Of a stretch of 64,000 bases of DNA, positions 1-11,472 are shown in pieces. The DNA lies in assembly GCF_009768975.1 (NCBI RefSeq), contig NZ_CP035733.1, positions 1,426,001 through 1,490,000 on the forward strand, written 5' to 3'. The DNA is from Sphingorhabdus lacus. Lineage in GTDB: Bacteria; Pseudomonadota; Alphaproteobacteria; Sphingomonadales; Sphingomonadaceae. Both the position numbers and the translations under genes were made by a program. Position 1 is the first letter of the stretch, and every line of letters begins with the position of its first letter. The notes under the pieces are model-generated. The model saw only the letters and a program-made list of their open reading frames with translations. It had not been told where the DNA came from and did not search any database.

Positions 1-216
1 GACACCGCCGTCGCGCACAATCATGTTCGACCCCAGCCCCAAGGCCATGACCGGCGTCGCGGGATCAAGGTTACGCAAGAAGGACTGCAGGTCCTCCATA
101 TCCTTTGGTTCGAACAACCACTGGGCACAGCCGCCCGACTTGAACCATACCAATGGTGCAAGTGGCGCATTGGCCGTCAGCTTTCCAGCTACCCGTGGAA
201 GTTCGGCAACGCTCAT
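1..216 (-). CDS. murB: UDP-N-acetylenolpyruvoylglucosamine reductase, N-terminal part
   Basis: Cut by the window edge; about the first 72 residues are visible. MurB is the FAD/NADPH enzyme that reduces UDP-GlcNAc-enolpyruvate to UDP-MurNAc in the cytoplasm. The translation from 216 opens [13 protein letters not shown] and contains [12 protein letters not shown] and [15 protein letters not shown]. The last stretch is the FAD-binding LGxGSN motif of the family. The ATG overlaps the TGA of murC as ATGA, so it is the last visible gene of the dcw operon. In relatives ddl, ftsQ and ftsA would follow beyond the edge. Confidence 0.93.
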   Translation of the reverse strand, partial: MSVAELPRVAGKLTANAPLAPLVWFKSGGCAQWLFEPKDMEDLQSFLRNLDPATPVMALGLGSNMIVRDGGV

Positions 217-1619
217 CCGCGCTCCGCCTTGATCGCGTCGGCAAGCCCTGCGGCCCATTTTGTGATATCGCCAGCCCCGAGGCAGACGACCATATCCTTA
301 TCCTGCACGATGCCTGCCAGCTTTTGTGCCAGATCCGCCTGATCATTGACCGTGGCGGCTGAGCGGTGACCGCGTGCCTTGATGCCGTTGACCAACGCCT
401 CGGAATCAATGCCTTCGATAGGCGCTTCGCCTGCCGCATATACGGGGGAAATGAACACCATATCCGCATCGTTAAAGGCCTGCTGGAAATCATCCATATG
501 GTCGCGCAACCGGGTAAAGCGATGGGGCTGCGCCACGGCAATCACCCTGCCCTGCGCGCCTTCGCGTGCGGCGGACAAGACGGCGCGTATCTCGACCGGA
601 TGATGCCCGTAATCGTCGATGATCGTGACGCCATCGACTTCGCCCACCTTCGTAAAGCGCCGCTTGACCCCGCCAAATTTGTCAAAGCCATGGGCAACCG
701 ATTGGTCATCCATGCCCATTTCCAAACCGACGGCAATTGCAGCAAGGGCGTTCTGGACATTATGACGGCCGGGCATCGGCAGTTCGATGCCGGTGATGCT
801 GCGCTGTGCACCATCGCGGGTGCGCACGACCACGTCGAAGCGGTTGCCGCCGGGGAAAGGCGTTACATTCTCGCCACGGATATCGGCTTGCGCGGAAAAC
901 CCGTAAGTGATGATCCGCCGGTCGCGTATCTTCGGCAAAATGGCCTGCACCTCAGGGTGGTCGAGGCACATGATGGCGGCGCCGTAGAAGGGGACATTTT
1001 CGACAAATTCGACAAAGGCATCCTTGATGGCATCAAATCCGCCATAATGGTCGAGATGCTCGGGATCGATGTTGGTGACGACGGCAATCGTGCCGTCCAA
1101 ACGCAAAAAGCTGCCATCGCTTTCATCCGCCTCGACCACCATCCAGTCGCTCGCGCCCAGACGGGCGTTGGAACCATAGCTGTTAATGATACCGCCGTTG
1201 ATCACGGTGGGGTCAATGCCGCCATGGTCCAGCATCGCGGCAATCAGAGATGTCGTCGTTGTCTTTCCATGCGTCCCTGCCACAGCAACAGTGTTTTTCA
1301 GCCGCATCAGCTCGGCAAGCATTTCGGCGCGGCGTACCAGGGGTATACGGCGCTCTAGAGCCGCATCACGTTCGGGATTTCCCTTTTTGACCGCGGTAGA
1401 TGTGACCACCACAGCCGCGTCGCCCAGATTATCGGCGCTATGCCCGATCATCACCTTTATGCCGCGCTTGCGCAGACCGTCGATGACGTAGCTGTCGGCC
1501 ATATCGGAGCCTTGGACGGTGTAGCCAAGATTGTGCATCACTTCGGCGATACCGGACATGCCGATGCCGCCAATGCCGACAAAATGGATCGTGCCAATGT
1601 CGTTAGGGACGCCCTTCAT
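213..1619 (-). CDS. murC: UDP-N-acetylmuramate--L-alanine ligase
   Basis: 468 residues, full family length. MurC uses ATP to add L-Ala to UDP-MurNAc, the first peptide step of peptidoglycan precursor synthesis in the cytoplasm. An N-terminal Rossmann-type motif GIGGIGMSG lies near residues 15-23. The Mur-ligase P-loop GTHGKTTT is at 115-122, and EADESDGSF is typical of MurC. The ATG overlaps the murG stop as ATGA, and the stop overlaps the murB start the same way, so translation is likely coupled. No anomalies seen. Confidence 0.97.
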   Translation of the reverse strand: MKGVPNDIGTIHFVGIGGIGMSGIAEVMHNLGYTVQGSDMADSYVIDGLRKRGIKVMIGHSADNLGDAAVVVTSTAVKKGNPERDAALERRIPLVRRAEMLAELMRLKNTVAVAGTHGKTTTTSLIAAMLDHGGIDPTVINGGIINSYGSNARLGASDWMVVEADESDGSFLRLDGTIAVVTNIDPEHLDHYGGFDAIKDAFVEFVENVPFYGAAIMCLDHPEVQAILPKIRDRRIITYGFSAQADIRGENVTPFPGGNRFDVVVRTRDGAQRSITGIELPMPGRHNVQNALAAIAVGLEMGMDDQSVAHGFDKFGGVKRRFTKVGEVDGVTIIDDYGHHPVEIRAVLSAAREGAQGRVIAVAQPHRFTRLRDHMDDFQQAFNDADMVFISPVYAAGEAPIEGIDSEALVNGIKARGHRSAATVNDQADLAQKLAGIVQDKDMVVCLGAGDITKWAAGLADAIKAERG

Positions 1620-2797
1620 AGTGCCGTATCCTTGGCGAGTGCGGGTGACGGGGCAAAGGCGGAAGCAGTCTCGTGCTTTTGCTTTATGGTGTGCATGATG
1701 GGCGCTTTGCCGAAGGATTCCACCAGATCGGCAAGATCGGAAACGGCCTGGGGTCGACCACAGCTTTTCGCTGCTTTCGCCGCATTTTCCAATGCGCCGG
1801 GTTCCAGCGCGATTTTCTGGATCTGCTTAGCAAGTTCGACCGGCGTGAACTGGGTCTGTGCAATTGCGCGTGCACCGCCCGCCTGCACCATTTCCTTCAC
1901 ATTAAAGCTTTGGTGATTGTCCGTCGCGCTGGGCAGCGGAACCAATATGGCGGGGCGTCCGGCGCAGGTCAGTTCTGCAATGGTCGAGGCCCCTGCCCGC
2001 GCAATGACAAGATGCGCCCAACCCAGACGCTCGGGCAGATCGGGCAGATAGGTCGCAAGCTCGGCGGGAATTTCATGTGCCGCATAGGCTTGGCGCACGG
2101 TTTCTATATCCTCGGCGCGGCATTGCTGCGTGACTTGCAGACGACGCCGCAGGTTCAGTGGCAAACGGGCCAGCCCATCGGGAACGACGTCCGACAGTAC
2201 CGTGGCACCCTGACTGCCGCCGGTGACCAGAACACGGAAAATTCCGTCGGCCGACATGGGCGGATAGGGTTGATCGCGCAGGGCCAGAACCTCTTCACGC
2301 ACCGGATTGCCGACCAAGTGGACCTTGTCCTGATAGCGGGGCGAGAGGCGCAATATGTCGGGATAGGCCGTTGCAATCGCGTTGACCTGCCGCGCGGTGA
2401 AGCGGTTGACGCGGCCCAGCACGGCATTTTGTTCATGTATGATGGTGGGAACATTTTCCGCAAATGCGCCCAACAGTGCCGGAAATGCCGGATAGCCGCC
2501 AAAGCCGACCACAGCACTGGGTTCAAAACTGTCGTAAAGACGCCGCGCCATCAAGCGGCCCTCGGCAATCGCCTTGACGCCGGGCAGCCAGCTTCCCGGG
2601 CTTTTGGTGATGCGGCCAGCGGGCAGAATATGCGTTGCGATTTTCTCCGGTGCGCCGGGAATCTTGGCGCCCCGTTCGTCCGTGATCAGGGCGACATGGT
2701 GGCCGCGGTGCAGCAATTCCTGCCCAAGGGCGAATGCCGGGATGAGATGACCGCCGGTACCACCAGCGGCGAGGACATAGTGCCGTGAAATGCTCAT
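1616..2797 (-). CDS. murG: UDP-GlcNAc:undecaprenyl-PP-MurNAc-pentapeptide GlcNAc transferase
   Basis: 393 residues. MurG adds GlcNAc to lipid I to make lipid II on the inner face of the cytoplasmic membrane. The family glycine loops are present: [10 protein letters not shown] near residues 12-21, GFGGYPAFP near 98, and GGSQGA in the middle. The C-terminal half holds the donor-binding region ([11 protein letters not shown]). A tail of about 25 residues past the usual end is rich in Ala/Lys and probably not structured. ATGA overlap with ftsW upstream. Confidence 0.97.
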   Translation of the reverse strand: MSISRHYVLAAGGTGGHLIPAFALGQELLHRGHHVALITDERGAKIPGAPEKIATHILPAGRITKSPGSWLPGVKAIAEGRLMARRLYDSFEPSAVVGFGGYPAFPALLGAFAENVPTIIHEQNAVLGRVNRFTARQVNAIATAYPDILRLSPRYQDKVHLVGNPVREEVLALRDQPYPPMSADGIFRVLVTGGSQGATVLSDVVPDGLARLPLNLRRRLQVTQQCRAEDIETVRQAYAAHEIPAELATYLPDLPERLGWAHLVIARAGASTIAELTCAGRPAILVPLPSATDNHQSFNVKEMVQAGGARAIAQTQFTPVELAKQIQKIALEPGALENAAKAAKSCGRPQAVSDLADLVESFGKAPIMHTIKQKHETASAFAPSPALAKDTAL

Positions 2798-4017
2798 GGC
2801 ATCTGTCCCTTCACCATATAGGCGGAACGGTCAAGATACGGGTTGCGCTTCGTCAGTGCCAGTATGAGACCGCATGTTATCGACAGCGCCAAAATGGACG
2901 ATCCGCCATAGCTGATAAAGGGTAAGGTCATCCCCTTGGAAGGGAACACGCCAAGGTTCACCGCCATATTAATCATCGCCTGACCGCAAAACTGCGCACC
3001 CAGACCCGTCACGGCAAGGACGACAAACTGATCCTTTTCATCGAGCAGCCGGATAATGATCCTTACGAGTATGGCGAAGTACAAAATGGCGATCACCATA
3101 CAGGCCAGCAATCCGAATTCTTCGCCTATGACCGAGAAAATATAATCCGTGTGACCCTCCGGCAAAGAATATTTCTTTGTTCCCAAACCTGGTCCAACGC
3201 CAATGAAGCCGCCGCTTGTCAATGTAGCCAATGCCATCTTGTCATGCGTCAAGCCTTCGGTACCAAAAATCCATGCGTCGATACGCTGGGTCGCCACCGG
3301 ATAGAAATTATAGGCAAGCACAAGGCCGACCAGACCACCGATAACCATCGCCCAAAGTCGCGACGCCGGAACACCGGATACCATCATTAGAGCGAACCAT
3401 GTTCCGGCGAAGAGTATGGATTGTCCAAGGTCCGGCTGCGCCATCAAAAAGACACACACCAGCCCTGTACCGATGCTGCTGAGCAATCGGACCGGCAGCG
3501 TCGGATCTTTCAGCCGCCAGCTAATGATCCATGCCATGGTGACCGCGAAAAAAGGCTTTAGGAATTCCGAAGGCTGGAGGCCGGCAAAACCTGCGCCTAT
3601 CCACCGTTGCGAGCCATTCACCTCCCGGCCCAAAACAGGCACGAGCGCCAAGAGCACAAAAAATATGCAAAAGCCCACGACAGCAAAACGTCGCGCTTGC
3701 TCGCGCGGATACATGGAGACCACCAGCATCAACGGAACGCCGACAATGACCCACATGAGTTGGCGGTAGAAGAAGTATAGCGAGTTAAGCTGGGTCGTAG
3801 ACGACGATAAACGCTGCGCGCCAGCGGGCGATGCGGCCGCGACCGACAACAGTCCAATGGCAATCAACACGATCATGAGCGTGAGCAAAACACGGTCCAG
3901 CTCCCAGAACCAGACGCCCAAGGGCGAACGGTCACCGCGACCCAAACGGTTTGCAAACCCGATCTTGCCGGTTTTGGCAGCCAATACCCAAGGAACCTCG
4001 CCACGATCGCCGTTCAT
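2794..4017 (-). CDS. ftsW: FtsW lipid II polymerase (SEDS family)
   Basis: 407 residues with about ten hydrophobic segments. FtsW is the septal peptidoglycan glycosyltransferase that partners with FtsI. The SEDS signature is visible near the C-terminus (KGMTLPFISYGGSS), as is the EEFGLLA motif in the preceding loop. A cytoplasmic N-terminal stretch of about 35 residues precedes the first membrane segment. It sits between murD and murG with 4 bp overlaps on both sides, the usual place in the dcw cluster, which separates it from the paralogue RodA. Confidence 0.95.
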   Translation of the reverse strand: MNGDRGEVPWVLAAKTGKIGFANRLGRGDRSPLGVWFWELDRVLLTLMIVLIAIGLLSVAAASPAGAQRLSSSTTQLNSLYFFYRQLMWVIVGVPLMLVVSMYPREQARRFAVVGFCIFFVLLALVPVLGREVNGSQRWIGAGFAGLQPSEFLKPFFAVTMAWIISWRLKDPTLPVRLLSSIGTGLVCVFLMAQPDLGQSILFAGTWFALMMVSGVPASRLWAMVIGGLVGLVLAYNFYPVATQRIDAWIFGTEGLTHDKMALATLTSGGFIGVGPGLGTKKYSLPEGHTDYIFSVIGEEFGLLACMVIAILYFAILVRIIIRLLDEKDQFVVLAVTGLGAQFCGQAMINMAVNLGVFPSKGMTLPFISYGGSSILALSITCGLILALTKRNPYLDRSAYMVKGQMP

Positions 4018-5303
4018 AAGGCCTCGACTATGGCTTTAAAGGCATCGCCGCGTGCTTCGAAATCTTTGAACTGGTCAAAAGACGCACATGCGGGGGACAG
4101 CATGATCACATCACCTGCCTGTGCCTGCGCGGCTGCCGAATGAACGGCAGCCCCCATCATCTCGCTGCTTTCAACAGCCATGTAGGGCGACAGTAATTTT
4201 GTGAACAATGGCCCTGCTTCACCGATGGTGTAGGCTTTGACGACATGTCCGAAATTGGGGATGCATTCGTCAAGATTATCGCTTTTCGCCAAACCGCCGA
4301 CAATCCAGTGGACACGCGGATATGCGGCGAGTGCCGGTGCAGTGGACGCGGCATTTGTGGCTTTGCTGTCATTGACGAACAATACGCCATTGCGTTCAGC
4401 CACAACTTCCATTCGATGCGCGAGTCCCTTGAAACTCCGCATGGCTGGACGCCATTGCGCTTCTGTCAAACCAAGCGCTTCGACAAGACCGACGGCAACC
4501 GCAATATTCTGCAGATTGTGCGGCCCTTGCAACGAAGGCCAGTCCTGCTGTCCCGAAATATGGGCCGGATCGGCCAAATGGACGACATCTGCTCCGCGAC
4601 GTTCACATACTTCGCCGTAAATACGCAAAGTGTCTTCATCGCCATTGCCAAAAATGGAATGCTGCTTTGCCGTCTGCATGTCGAACAGCCGCGCTTTTGA
4701 TCGGATATAGGCTTCATAACCGTCATAACGGTCAAGATGGTCCGGCGAGAGATTTATGAGCGCCGCTGCCTCGCACGCAAGGGTACGGGTTATATCAATC
4801 TGATAGCTCGACAGTTCGAGTACATAGACCCCACCCGCGGGAAGCGGCGCCTGTGACAAAATCGGCAACCCTATATTGCCGCCCATCCGCGCCGGAAGTG
4901 CAGCGCTTTTCAACAGATGATGGACAAGCGCCGTTGTGGTGGACTTGCCATTTGTTCCCGTGATACCCACGACGCGGTGGGGCGGCAAATCCGCCCGGGC
5001 CATCGCAAACAGTTCGATGTCCCCGATCAACGGGATGCCTTGTTCCTTCGCCTTTTCGGCAATCGGGTGTCGGTTTATGGGAACGCCGGGGGACACGACA
5101 ATCCCGTCATAACCGGACAAATCGGCATCCAGCAGGTCCGCTATCGTCGCAATATCTGCTACCTTGGCGCGTGCATTTTCATCATTATCCCACGCCAGAA
5201 TTTCAGCGCCGCCAGCCGAAAGGGATCGCGCCGCAGCAAGGCCCGACCGTGCAAGGCCCAACAGAGCAAATTTGCGGTTTTTAAAGGCCGGGCTGGTAAT
5301 CAT
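4014..5303 (-). CDS. murD: UDP-N-acetylmuramoylalanine--D-glutamate ligase
   Basis: 429 residues. MurD adds D-Glu to UDP-MurNAc-L-Ala in the cytoplasm. The ATP-binding loop GTNGKSTTT lies near residue 115, followed by the Mur central-domain signature ([19 protein letters not shown]) and the C-terminal NDSKATNA motif. The start overlaps the mraY stop and the stop overlaps the ftsW start, each as ATGA. Confidence 0.97.
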   Translation of the reverse strand: MITSPAFKNRKFALLGLARSGLAAARSLSAGGAEILAWDNDENARAKVADIATIADLLDADLSGYDGIVVSPGVPINRHPIAEKAKEQGIPLIGDIELFAMARADLPPHRVVGITGTNGKSTTTALVHHLLKSAALPARMGGNIGLPILSQAPLPAGGVYVLELSSYQIDITRTLACEAAALINLSPDHLDRYDGYEAYIRSKARLFDMQTAKQHSIFGNGDEDTLRIYGEVCERRGADVVHLADPAHISGQQDWPSLQGPHNLQNIAVAVGLVEALGLTEAQWRPAMRSFKGLAHRMEVVAERNGVLFVNDSKATNAASTAPALAAYPRVHWIVGGLAKSDNLDECIPNFGHVVKAYTIGEAGPLFTKLLSPYMAVESSEMMGAAVHSAAAQAQAGDVIMLSPACASFDQFKDFEARGDAFKAIVEAL

Positions 5304-6370
5304 CTGAGCTTGAGGGTTGATAGACCCGCAAGCGCCAGAACGAAAGCCACAATCCAGAAGCGGATAACAACCGTAGGCTCTGACCAGCCAAGCTGTTCGA
5401 AATGATGGTGGATCGGCGCCATACGGAAAATACGCTTGCCGGTCCGCTTGAACCAGAACACCTGGATGATGACCGACAAGGCTTCGACCACAAAAAGGCC
5501 GCCGATGATGGCCAACACAAATTCATGGTGCGCAACCACAGCGATTGCGCCAAGCGTACCGCCGAGCGCGAGGCTTCCCGTGTCGCCCATGAAAACCGCC
5601 GCAGGCGGCGCGTTGAACCAAAGAAATGCGAGACCGGCGCCGACGATGGCCCCACACAGCATCGCAAGATCACCCGCACCGAGATAGAATGGGATGCCCA
5701 GATACGCAGCATATTTGGCGTTTCCGACCATGTAGACAATCAACATGAAGGCAATCGAGGCGATAATGACAGGCATGGTCGCCAAGCCATCCAGGCCATC
5801 AGTCAAATTAACTGCATTACCAAAGGCAACGATCACAAAGGCCCCGAACGGAACATACCACCAACCGAGGTCGAGAACCGGACCATTTACAAAGGGCAGA
5901 TACAACATACCCCCCGATTGCCACACGATCAGGGAAACGGCGACGCCGGCAATCGCAAATTCGAAAAGCAGGCGCACTTTGCCGGAAACGCCCTTGTGGC
6001 TGCGTTTCTTGACCTTGTCATAATCGTCCATGAACCCGACAATTCCAAAGCCGGCCATCACCAAAAGACATGCCCACACATAAATATTCTCGAGGTTCAT
6101 CCAAAGCAGCATCGAGATGGATACAGCGATCAGGATCATTAGACCGCCCATCGTAGGCGTACCTACTTTAGCCAAATGCGTCTGCGGTCCGTCCGTTCGA
6201 ATAGGTTGCCCCTTGCCTTGACGTACGCGGAGCATGCCGATGAACTTCGGTCCAATCAAAAGGCCGATGACAAGTGCCGTGGCCACGGTCGCGCCGGAGC
6301 GGAAGCTCAAATAGCGTAAAAGGTTCAGAATGCCGGGAAACCCCAGATATTCTGCCAATAAATAGAGCAT
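5300..6370 (-). CDS. mraY: Phospho-N-acetylmuramoyl-pentapeptide transferase
   Basis: 356 residues, polytopic with about ten membrane segments. MraY transfers phospho-MurNAc-pentapeptide to undecaprenyl phosphate, forming lipid I. The family's catalytic and Mg-binding motifs are visible: [10 protein letters not shown] in the second cytoplasmic loop, [10 protein letters not shown] in the middle, and the PIHHHFE histidine loop near the C-terminus. The start ATG shares one base with the murF stop (TGATG). Confidence 0.97.
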   Translation of the reverse strand: MLYLLAEYLGFPGILNLLRYLSFRSGATVATALVIGLLIGPKFIGMLRVRQGKGQPIRTDGPQTHLAKVGTPTMGGLMILIAVSISMLLWMNLENIYVWACLLVMAGFGIVGFMDDYDKVKKRSHKGVSGKVRLLFEFAIAGVAVSLIVWQSGGMLYLPFVNGPVLDLGWWYVPFGAFVIVAFGNAVNLTDGLDGLATMPVIIASIAFMLIVYMVGNAKYAAYLGIPFYLGAGDLAMLCGAIVGAGLAFLWFNAPPAAVFMGDTGSLALGGTLGAIAVVAHHEFVLAIIGGLFVVEALSVIIQVFWFKRTGKRIFRMAPIHHHFEQLGWSEPTVVIRFWIVAFVLALAGLSTLKLR

Positions 6371-7755
6371 CAGCTTTTCCCACCCACCAAGTCACTGACA
6401 ATCGCCGAAAGCCCCATGCTATTGGAGCCTTTGACCAAAACCGTATCGGATTCACGTAAATTGCTTTTGAGAAGCTCGAGAGCTTCGCGCGCCGTGGCGC
6501 AATGCGCGAATTCGGGCAGTCCCTCAACCCCCGCCTTCAACCTCTCGGCGAGAATTTCCATCTCTTCGCCGACTAATATTGTAAAATCGACCTTTGCAGA
6601 AGATAACGGCTCTGCAAGCGCGCGATGAAATTCGCTGCTTTTGTCGCCCAGCTCTTTCATCGTTCCAAGCACCGCGACTTTCCGGCCCGCAACTTTCCCG
6701 AGTTCGGCGAGTGTTGCGGCCATTGAAGCGGGGTTAGCATTATAGCTTTCATCTATGATCAGCACGGTGCCATTTTGTACCGGAACGATATGCCGGGCCC
6801 CACGTCCGGCCAGACCACCCAATTCGGCCAGTGCCAGACCAGCTGCAGCAAGATCGCCCCCGACCGCTTCAACAGCAGCGAGAACAGCAAGCGAGTTGGA
6901 TATCCAATGCTCCCCGGATTGCGAAAGACCATAGCAAAGTGCGCCGTGCGGCAACTGGGCAGTAATCAAAGTTTCGCCATTCGATCCGGCGACATGATCG
7001 AGCAATCGGACATCCGCTTCAGGCGAAAAGCCAAAGCTGACGATGTGGCTGGCATGGAGCTTTGCGGCGTCGCGCAGACGTTCGTAATGCGCATTGTCGC
7101 GCGGGATGATTGCTGTTCCGTCGGCCAATAGCCCTTCAAAAATCTCGGCCTTGGCGTCGGCAATGCCGCTTTCATCCTTGAAAAACTCGATATGCGCGGG
7201 TGCGATGGTTGTGATGATCGCAGCGTGCGGCTGGACCAATGCCGTCAGCGCGCGAAGTTCACCGGCGTGGTTCATTCCCATTTCAAATATGCCGAAAACC
7301 GTATCGCGCGGCATGCGCGCAAGACTGAGCGGGACACCGACATGGTTGTTATAGCTTTTGACCGATCGATGCGCTTTGCCGCGTGACGAACGATCAAGCG
7401 CGGCAAACAAGGCTTCTTTCGTGCCCGTTTTGCCCGCAGAGCCGGTTACGCCGACGACTTTACCGTCCATGCGTGCACGCGATGCGCGGGCCAGATCGTT
7501 CAACGCTGCGAAAGTATCGCTGACAAGGATATGCGGGAAATCAACGTGTTCGCTTACAATCGCGCCAGCGGCACCGTTTGCAAACGCCTTGTCCACGAAC
7601 AAATGCCCATCGGTTTCCTCGCCCTTCAGGGCAAAAAACAAGTCCCCTTTCCCGATTTCTCGGGAATCGAATGCGACGCCATTTGCATCAAATTCGCCGG
7701 TCGCCTTTCCTCCTGTTGCGGCTACCAGTTCGGCATGGGTCCATAATGGCATCAT
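6370..7755 (-). CDS. murF: UDP-N-acetylmuramoyl-tripeptide--D-alanyl-D-alanine ligase
   Basis: 461 residues from the ATG at 7755, chosen because it overlaps the murE TGA as ATGA; an upstream ATG at 7764 would add three residues. MurF adds D-Ala-D-Ala to the UDP-MurNAc-tripeptide. The P-loop reads [10 protein letters not shown], the MurF variant of the Mur-ligase motif. SYNANPASM and the C-terminal KGSNSMGLS motif follow the family. Confidence 0.96.
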   Translation of the reverse strand: MMPLWTHAELVAATGGKATGEFDANGVAFDSREIGKGDLFFALKGEETDGHLFVDKAFANGAAGAIVSEHVDFPHILVSDTFAALNDLARASRARMDGKVVGVTGSAGKTGTKEALFAALDRSSRGKAHRSVKSYNNHVGVPLSLARMPRDTVFGIFEMGMNHAGELRALTALVQPHAAIITTIAPAHIEFFKDESGIADAKAEIFEGLLADGTAIIPRDNAHYERLRDAAKLHASHIVSFGFSPEADVRLLDHVAGSNGETLITAQLPHGALCYGLSQSGEHWISNSLAVLAAVEAVGGDLAAAGLALAELGGLAGRGARHIVPVQNGTVLIIDESYNANPASMAATLAELGKVAGRKVAVLGTMKELGDKSSEFHRALAEPLSSAKVDFTILVGEEMEILAERLKAGVEGLPEFAHCATAREALELLKSNLRESDTVLVKGSNSMGLSAIVSDLVGGKS

Positions 7756-9179
7756 GCCGCACACTCGCGCGCGACTTCGACGTCATCGAACGGCAGAACG
7801 CGGCCCATGATAATCTGACCCTGTTCATGCCCCTTACCGGCGATCAGGACGATATCGTCCGGTTCGGCATGTTCGATGGCAAAGGCGATGGCATAACGGC
7901 GGTCCCCGATTTCGTGCGCACCGGGTGCACCTGCCATGATATCGGCACGGATAAGACCGGGATCTTCGCTACGCGGATTGTCGTCGGTGACGATGGTGAT
8001 GTCGGAATCGGCAACGGCAATAGCGCCCATTTCGGGTCGCTTGCCCTTGTCTCGGTCCCCACCTGCGCCAAACACGGTAATAAGCTTGCCTTTTGTGTGC
8101 GGCCGCAATGCGGCGATGGCGGCTTTCAAACCATCGGGGGTGTGGGCATAATCCACATAAACGGGCGCGCCGCTTTTGGTGATAACTGCACGCTCCAGGC
8201 GTCCGCGCACCGGCTGCAGACGTGCCATATGCGCGAGCACATCCTCCACATCGCCACCACTGGCCATGACCACTCCTGCCGCAACAAGCACATTTGCCGC
8301 CTGATATGCCCCGATCAGGGGTAATTTGACCTTGGTCACATCGCCTTGAATGCGCAGCTCAAGTGTCTGGCCCAATTGCGTGGGTTGCCGCGATAGCAGC
8401 TGAATGCCCTTGCCTTTTTCGCCCACGGTGATCAGCCGGATTTCCCGTTTCTTTACCCGTTCAACGACTTTGTCCGACCAGATGTCATCAGCCCAGATCA
8501 CGGCAGTACCATTTTCGTCGACGACTTCATCGAACAGCCTCATCTTGGCCTCGAAATAGTCTTCCATCGTGCCGTGATAATCGAGATGATCCCGGCTCAA
8601 ATTGGTGAATGCGGCGACGGATACAGGAACGCCTTCGCTGCGATATTGCGACAGGCCGTGGCTCGATGCTTCAAAGATTGTGTGGGTCACACCTTCGCGC
8701 GACAGGCCCGCCATATTCGACAGAAAGGTAACAATATCCGGGGTGGTCAGCCCGGTCTTCGCCTGATCGGAAGCCGTGGTTATACCAAGCGTTCCGATGG
8801 ACGCGGCGTGATGTCCGGCCATCCGCCACAATTGCCGCGTCAGCTCGGCAGTCGACGTCTTGCCATTTGTGCCCGTCACCGCGGCGATATGTTGCGGGAA
8901 AGGCCGGAAATATTTCGCTGCCAGTTGCGCGAATAGGCGCCGTGGAACGGTATCGGCTATATGGACGGCACCTGACACTTTTGCCTCGGGGCGCGCGACA
9001 ATGGCGATCGCACCGGCAGCGATCGCCTCGTCGATGAAATCTTCACCGTTGAAGGCCGCGCCTTGAAATGCTCCGAAGATTGTCCCCGGTGCAATTTTGC
9101 GGTGGTCGATGGCGAAACCGGTGACGGTTTGTTCGGCGGCTGCACCGTCCAGATCGGTCAGCAATTGTCCCAGCCGCAT
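7752..9179 (-). CDS. murE: UDP-N-acetylmuramoyl-tripeptide synthetase (meso-DAP adding)
   Basis: 475 residues from the ATG at 9179, which has a clear GGGAG ribosome site 7-11 bases upstream; a longer reading frame to 9203 would run into ftsI. The P-loop GTNGKTSTAE and the C-terminal DDNPRSEDP are present. The DNPR motif marks enzymes that add meso-diaminopimelate rather than lysine, as expected in a Gram-negative. It lies 2 bp after the ftsI stop. Confidence 0.96.
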   Translation of the reverse strand: MRLGQLLTDLDGAAAEQTVTGFAIDHRKIAPGTIFGAFQGAAFNGEDFIDEAIAAGAIAIVARPEAKVSGAVHIADTVPRRLFAQLAAKYFRPFPQHIAAVTGTNGKTSTAELTRQLWRMAGHHAASIGTLGITTASDQAKTGLTTPDIVTFLSNMAGLSREGVTHTIFEASSHGLSQYRSEGVPVSVAAFTNLSRDHLDYHGTMEDYFEAKMRLFDEVVDENGTAVIWADDIWSDKVVERVKKREIRLITVGEKGKGIQLLSRQPTQLGQTLELRIQGDVTKVKLPLIGAYQAANVLVAAGVVMASGGDVEDVLAHMARLQPVRGRLERAVITKSGAPVYVDYAHTPDGLKAAIAALRPHTKGKLITVFGAGGDRDKGKRPEMGAIAVADSDITIVTDDNPRSEDPGLIRADIMAGAPGAHEIGDRRYAIAFAIEHAEPDDIVLIAGKGHEQGQIIMGRVLPFDDVEVARECAA

Positions 9180-9181
9180 TA

Positions 9182-10915
9182 TTACTCTCCCTTTGCCTTC
9201 CACAATAGAGGCATCAGTTCCGAAACATCAACATCGCGCTTCATATCGGGGATAATGCCCAGCAAAGGACCGATGCGCGTGATTGTTTTCTGCACCACGG
9301 GCGCCGCTGTGTAGCCCGCAGTCCGCTGGAAGCTTGCTTCGGCTGTGCCTTTGGGCTCGTCGAGCATTGCCAGGACGACATAGCGCGGATTGTCCATCGG
9401 GAACGCAGCAGCAAATGTAGCAACAACCAGGTTGCGGCTATATCCACCGACGCCCGGCTTTTCAGCCGATCCAGTCTTTCCACCGACCCGGTAACCCAGC
9501 GCATCCGCCTTGCGTCCGGTGCCATCGACAACGATCATCCGCATAAGCTGACGCATCCGCGCACTGGTCGCTGCGGTAAAGACGCGCTTTCCGGGGAGTT
9601 TTGCGTTGGGATCCGTTTTGAACATGGTGGCGGGACGATAAATCCCGCCATTCACCATCGCGGCATATCCACTCGCCAAATGCAGAGGTGTTACCGCGAT
9701 ACTATGGCCGAAACCGACCGTCATATTTGTCAACCGTCCCCACTTTTTCGGATAAATTGGCATCGCCTTTTCGGCGAGCTCAATGTCTGGCCGCCCGTTG
9801 AAGTGCATCGTCCGCAGCATGGCATCCATACGCGCCGCGCCGAGATTATCGGCGATCTGCGCTGTGACAATGTTCGAGCTATGAATTAATGCCTCGGGCG
9901 TATTGAGCCAGCGCCCCGAAGGATGGGTATCCCGAATTTTGAAGCCGCCAATTTCTATCGGCCTGGTGGCGTCATAGCGGATCGACAGGTCACGCACGGT
10001 GCCTGCGTCCAGCGCAGCAGCCACGGTCAAAGGTTTAAATGTTGATCCTAATTCATAGACGCGGTTGGTTACATTATTGGTTTGGCGCGAAATGGGGTAG
10101 CGACCATCTACAATGGTTTCCCCAAGATCAGGAATATTGGCAAACGACGGGCGATTGGGATTGAACGAGGGGAGCGTCGCCATGGCAACAACCTCACCTG
10201 TTTGCACGTCGAGCACAATCCCCGCAGCGCCCTTGGCACCGTTGGAGCGCATACCTGACAGGAGCTCACTCTCCAAAGCGGCTTGCACACGAACATCGAG
10301 CGCCAAGTTTAACGGCTTCGAGCGCTTTCCGGGATTGCGGAGATGTTCGTTCATCACCCGCTCCATCCCCATGGCGCCATTGCCGTCACGGTTTACAAAG
10401 CCCAGAACATGCGCCGCCATGTCGTGCTGCGGATATAGTCGCGTCGCTTCACGCGGGAATTCAATGGCTATTTCGCCAAGGTCATGCACCTGACGCACCT
10501 GCTCCGGCAAAGCACGTTTGCGCAGATAGCCAGGCTTGTCCGCGGTAAGCTTACCATAAAACTCTGCTGCACTTGTATCCGGGAAAATCGCCGCCAATTG
10601 ATTGGCCAGCTCCTTCTTGTCGCCAAGCAGTTGGTCAGGCTTCACCCAGATCGCATAGCCATAAATACTGCGGGCCAAAGGCACGCCGTTCCGATCGACG
10701 ATGTCGCCACGGTCCGGAACATAGTCGGTGTTCGTCGCACCGTAGGCGCGCGTGCTTTCGAAAAGCGCAAGTGTGGCCAATCGACCGATCAACAAAAGAA
10801 CGAAAAGTCCGAACGCCGCCAGCAAAACAAGCAGGCGCCAAAATCCGAGTGCCGCGAAAGGCGGAGTACCTATCCCGTTTTTGCGTGTTGTCGTTCGGGC
10901 TGCCAATATGGTCAT
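9182..10915 (-). CDS. ftsI: Septal peptidoglycan D,D-transpeptidase (PBP3)
   Basis: 577 residues. FtsI cross-links septal peptidoglycan in the periplasm as the partner of FtsW. One N-terminal membrane anchor spans about residues 26-50. The penicillin-binding catalytic motifs follow in order: SxxK as STFK (Ser291, Lys294), SSN at 346-348, and KTG at 480-482. The non-catalytic dimerisation domain lies between the anchor and about residue 200. ATGA overlap with ftsL upstream. Confidence 0.96.
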   Translation of the reverse strand: MTILAARTTTRKNGIGTPPFAALGFWRLLVLLAAFGLFVLLLIGRLATLALFESTRAYGATNTDYVPDRGDIVDRNGVPLARSIYGYAIWVKPDQLLGDKKELANQLAAIFPDTSAAEFYGKLTADKPGYLRKRALPEQVRQVHDLGEIAIEFPREATRLYPQHDMAAHVLGFVNRDGNGAMGMERVMNEHLRNPGKRSKPLNLALDVRVQAALESELLSGMRSNGAKGAAGIVLDVQTGEVVAMATLPSFNPNRPSFANIPDLGETIVDGRYPISRQTNNVTNRVYELGSTFKPLTVAAALDAGTVRDLSIRYDATRPIEIGGFKIRDTHPSGRWLNTPEALIHSSNIVTAQIADNLGAARMDAMLRTMHFNGRPDIELAEKAMPIYPKKWGRLTNMTVGFGHSIAVTPLHLASGYAAMVNGGIYRPATMFKTDPNAKLPGKRVFTAATSARMRQLMRMIVVDGTGRKADALGYRVGGKTGSAEKPGVGGYSRNLVVATFAAAFPMDNPRYVVLAMLDEPKGTAEASFQRTAGYTAAPVVQKTITRIGPLLGIIPDMKRDVDVSELMPLLWKAKGE

Positions 10916-11472
10916 CGACCTTTGCGCTCCCGATCGGCTTTAGCGGCGATATCGCGCATAAGGTCGTCCGAAAGCAGCTTTTCATCCATCCGTGCGAGCC
11001 GTTCCGTACGGCTTTGCTCGACTTTGGGTGCCTGAACAGACGTCGCCGGATTTGAGGCCTGTGCAATCTTGAAGTCTGGTTCGGAAGGCACGGGCGCCGA
11101 ACTATGTCCACCATTGCCAATAGCACCAGACGGCTGATCGCTGGATGCGACCATAACGGGCTTTGTTACCGGCACATCTGAACTGAGACCGGCAAGCGCA
11201 GCCTCTCCATCGACAAATTGTGCCGCGGTCGGTGGCGCGTAGCCATAGAGCAGTTCATTCCACTCTTCGAGCTGTTGCAAACTGGCGCGCGTCCGTATTT
11301 CAGCCTGCAAGAAGCTGATTTCGCGCTTGGTATCCAAAATCTCGCGATCCACGGCGATCAGATCACTGTGAACCGCCGCGACGTTAAGCGACAGCGGATA
11401 AAGCAGAATAGCCACCATGAACACCAGCGCGAGCCAGCCTAAATTCTTTAAACGCTTCATGGCGAGACTCAT
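10912..11472 (-). CDS. ftsL: FtsL-like cell-division protein
   Basis: 186 residues from the ATG at 11472, picked because it overlaps the rsmH stop as ATGA. A short basic N-terminus precedes a single membrane helix (about residues 10-30), then a heptad-like helix with [15 protein letters not shown], as in the periplasmic coiled coil of FtsL that binds FtsB. The last ~100 residues are a low-complexity Ala/Pro/Ser tail typical of alphaproteobacterial versions. Sequence identity in this family is low, so the name rests mainly on topology and position between rsmH and ftsI. Confidence 0.85.
   Translation of the reverse strand: MSLAMKRLKNLGWLALVFMVAILLYPLSLNVAAVHSDLIAVDREILDTKREISFLQAEIRTRASLQQLEEWNELLYGYAPPTAAQFVDGEAALAGLSSDVPVTKPVMVASSDQPSGAIGNGGHSSAPVPSEPDFKIAQASNPATSVQAPKVEQSRTERLARMDEKLLSDDLMRDIAAKADRERKGR

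Noticed and set aside
366-1358. 330-codon frame antisense to murC
   Set aside because: Lies wholly within murC on the other strand; no family resemblance; a codon-use shadow.
1673-2788. 371-codon frame antisense to murG
   Set aside because: Complete overlap with murG, which has all its motifs; shadow frame.
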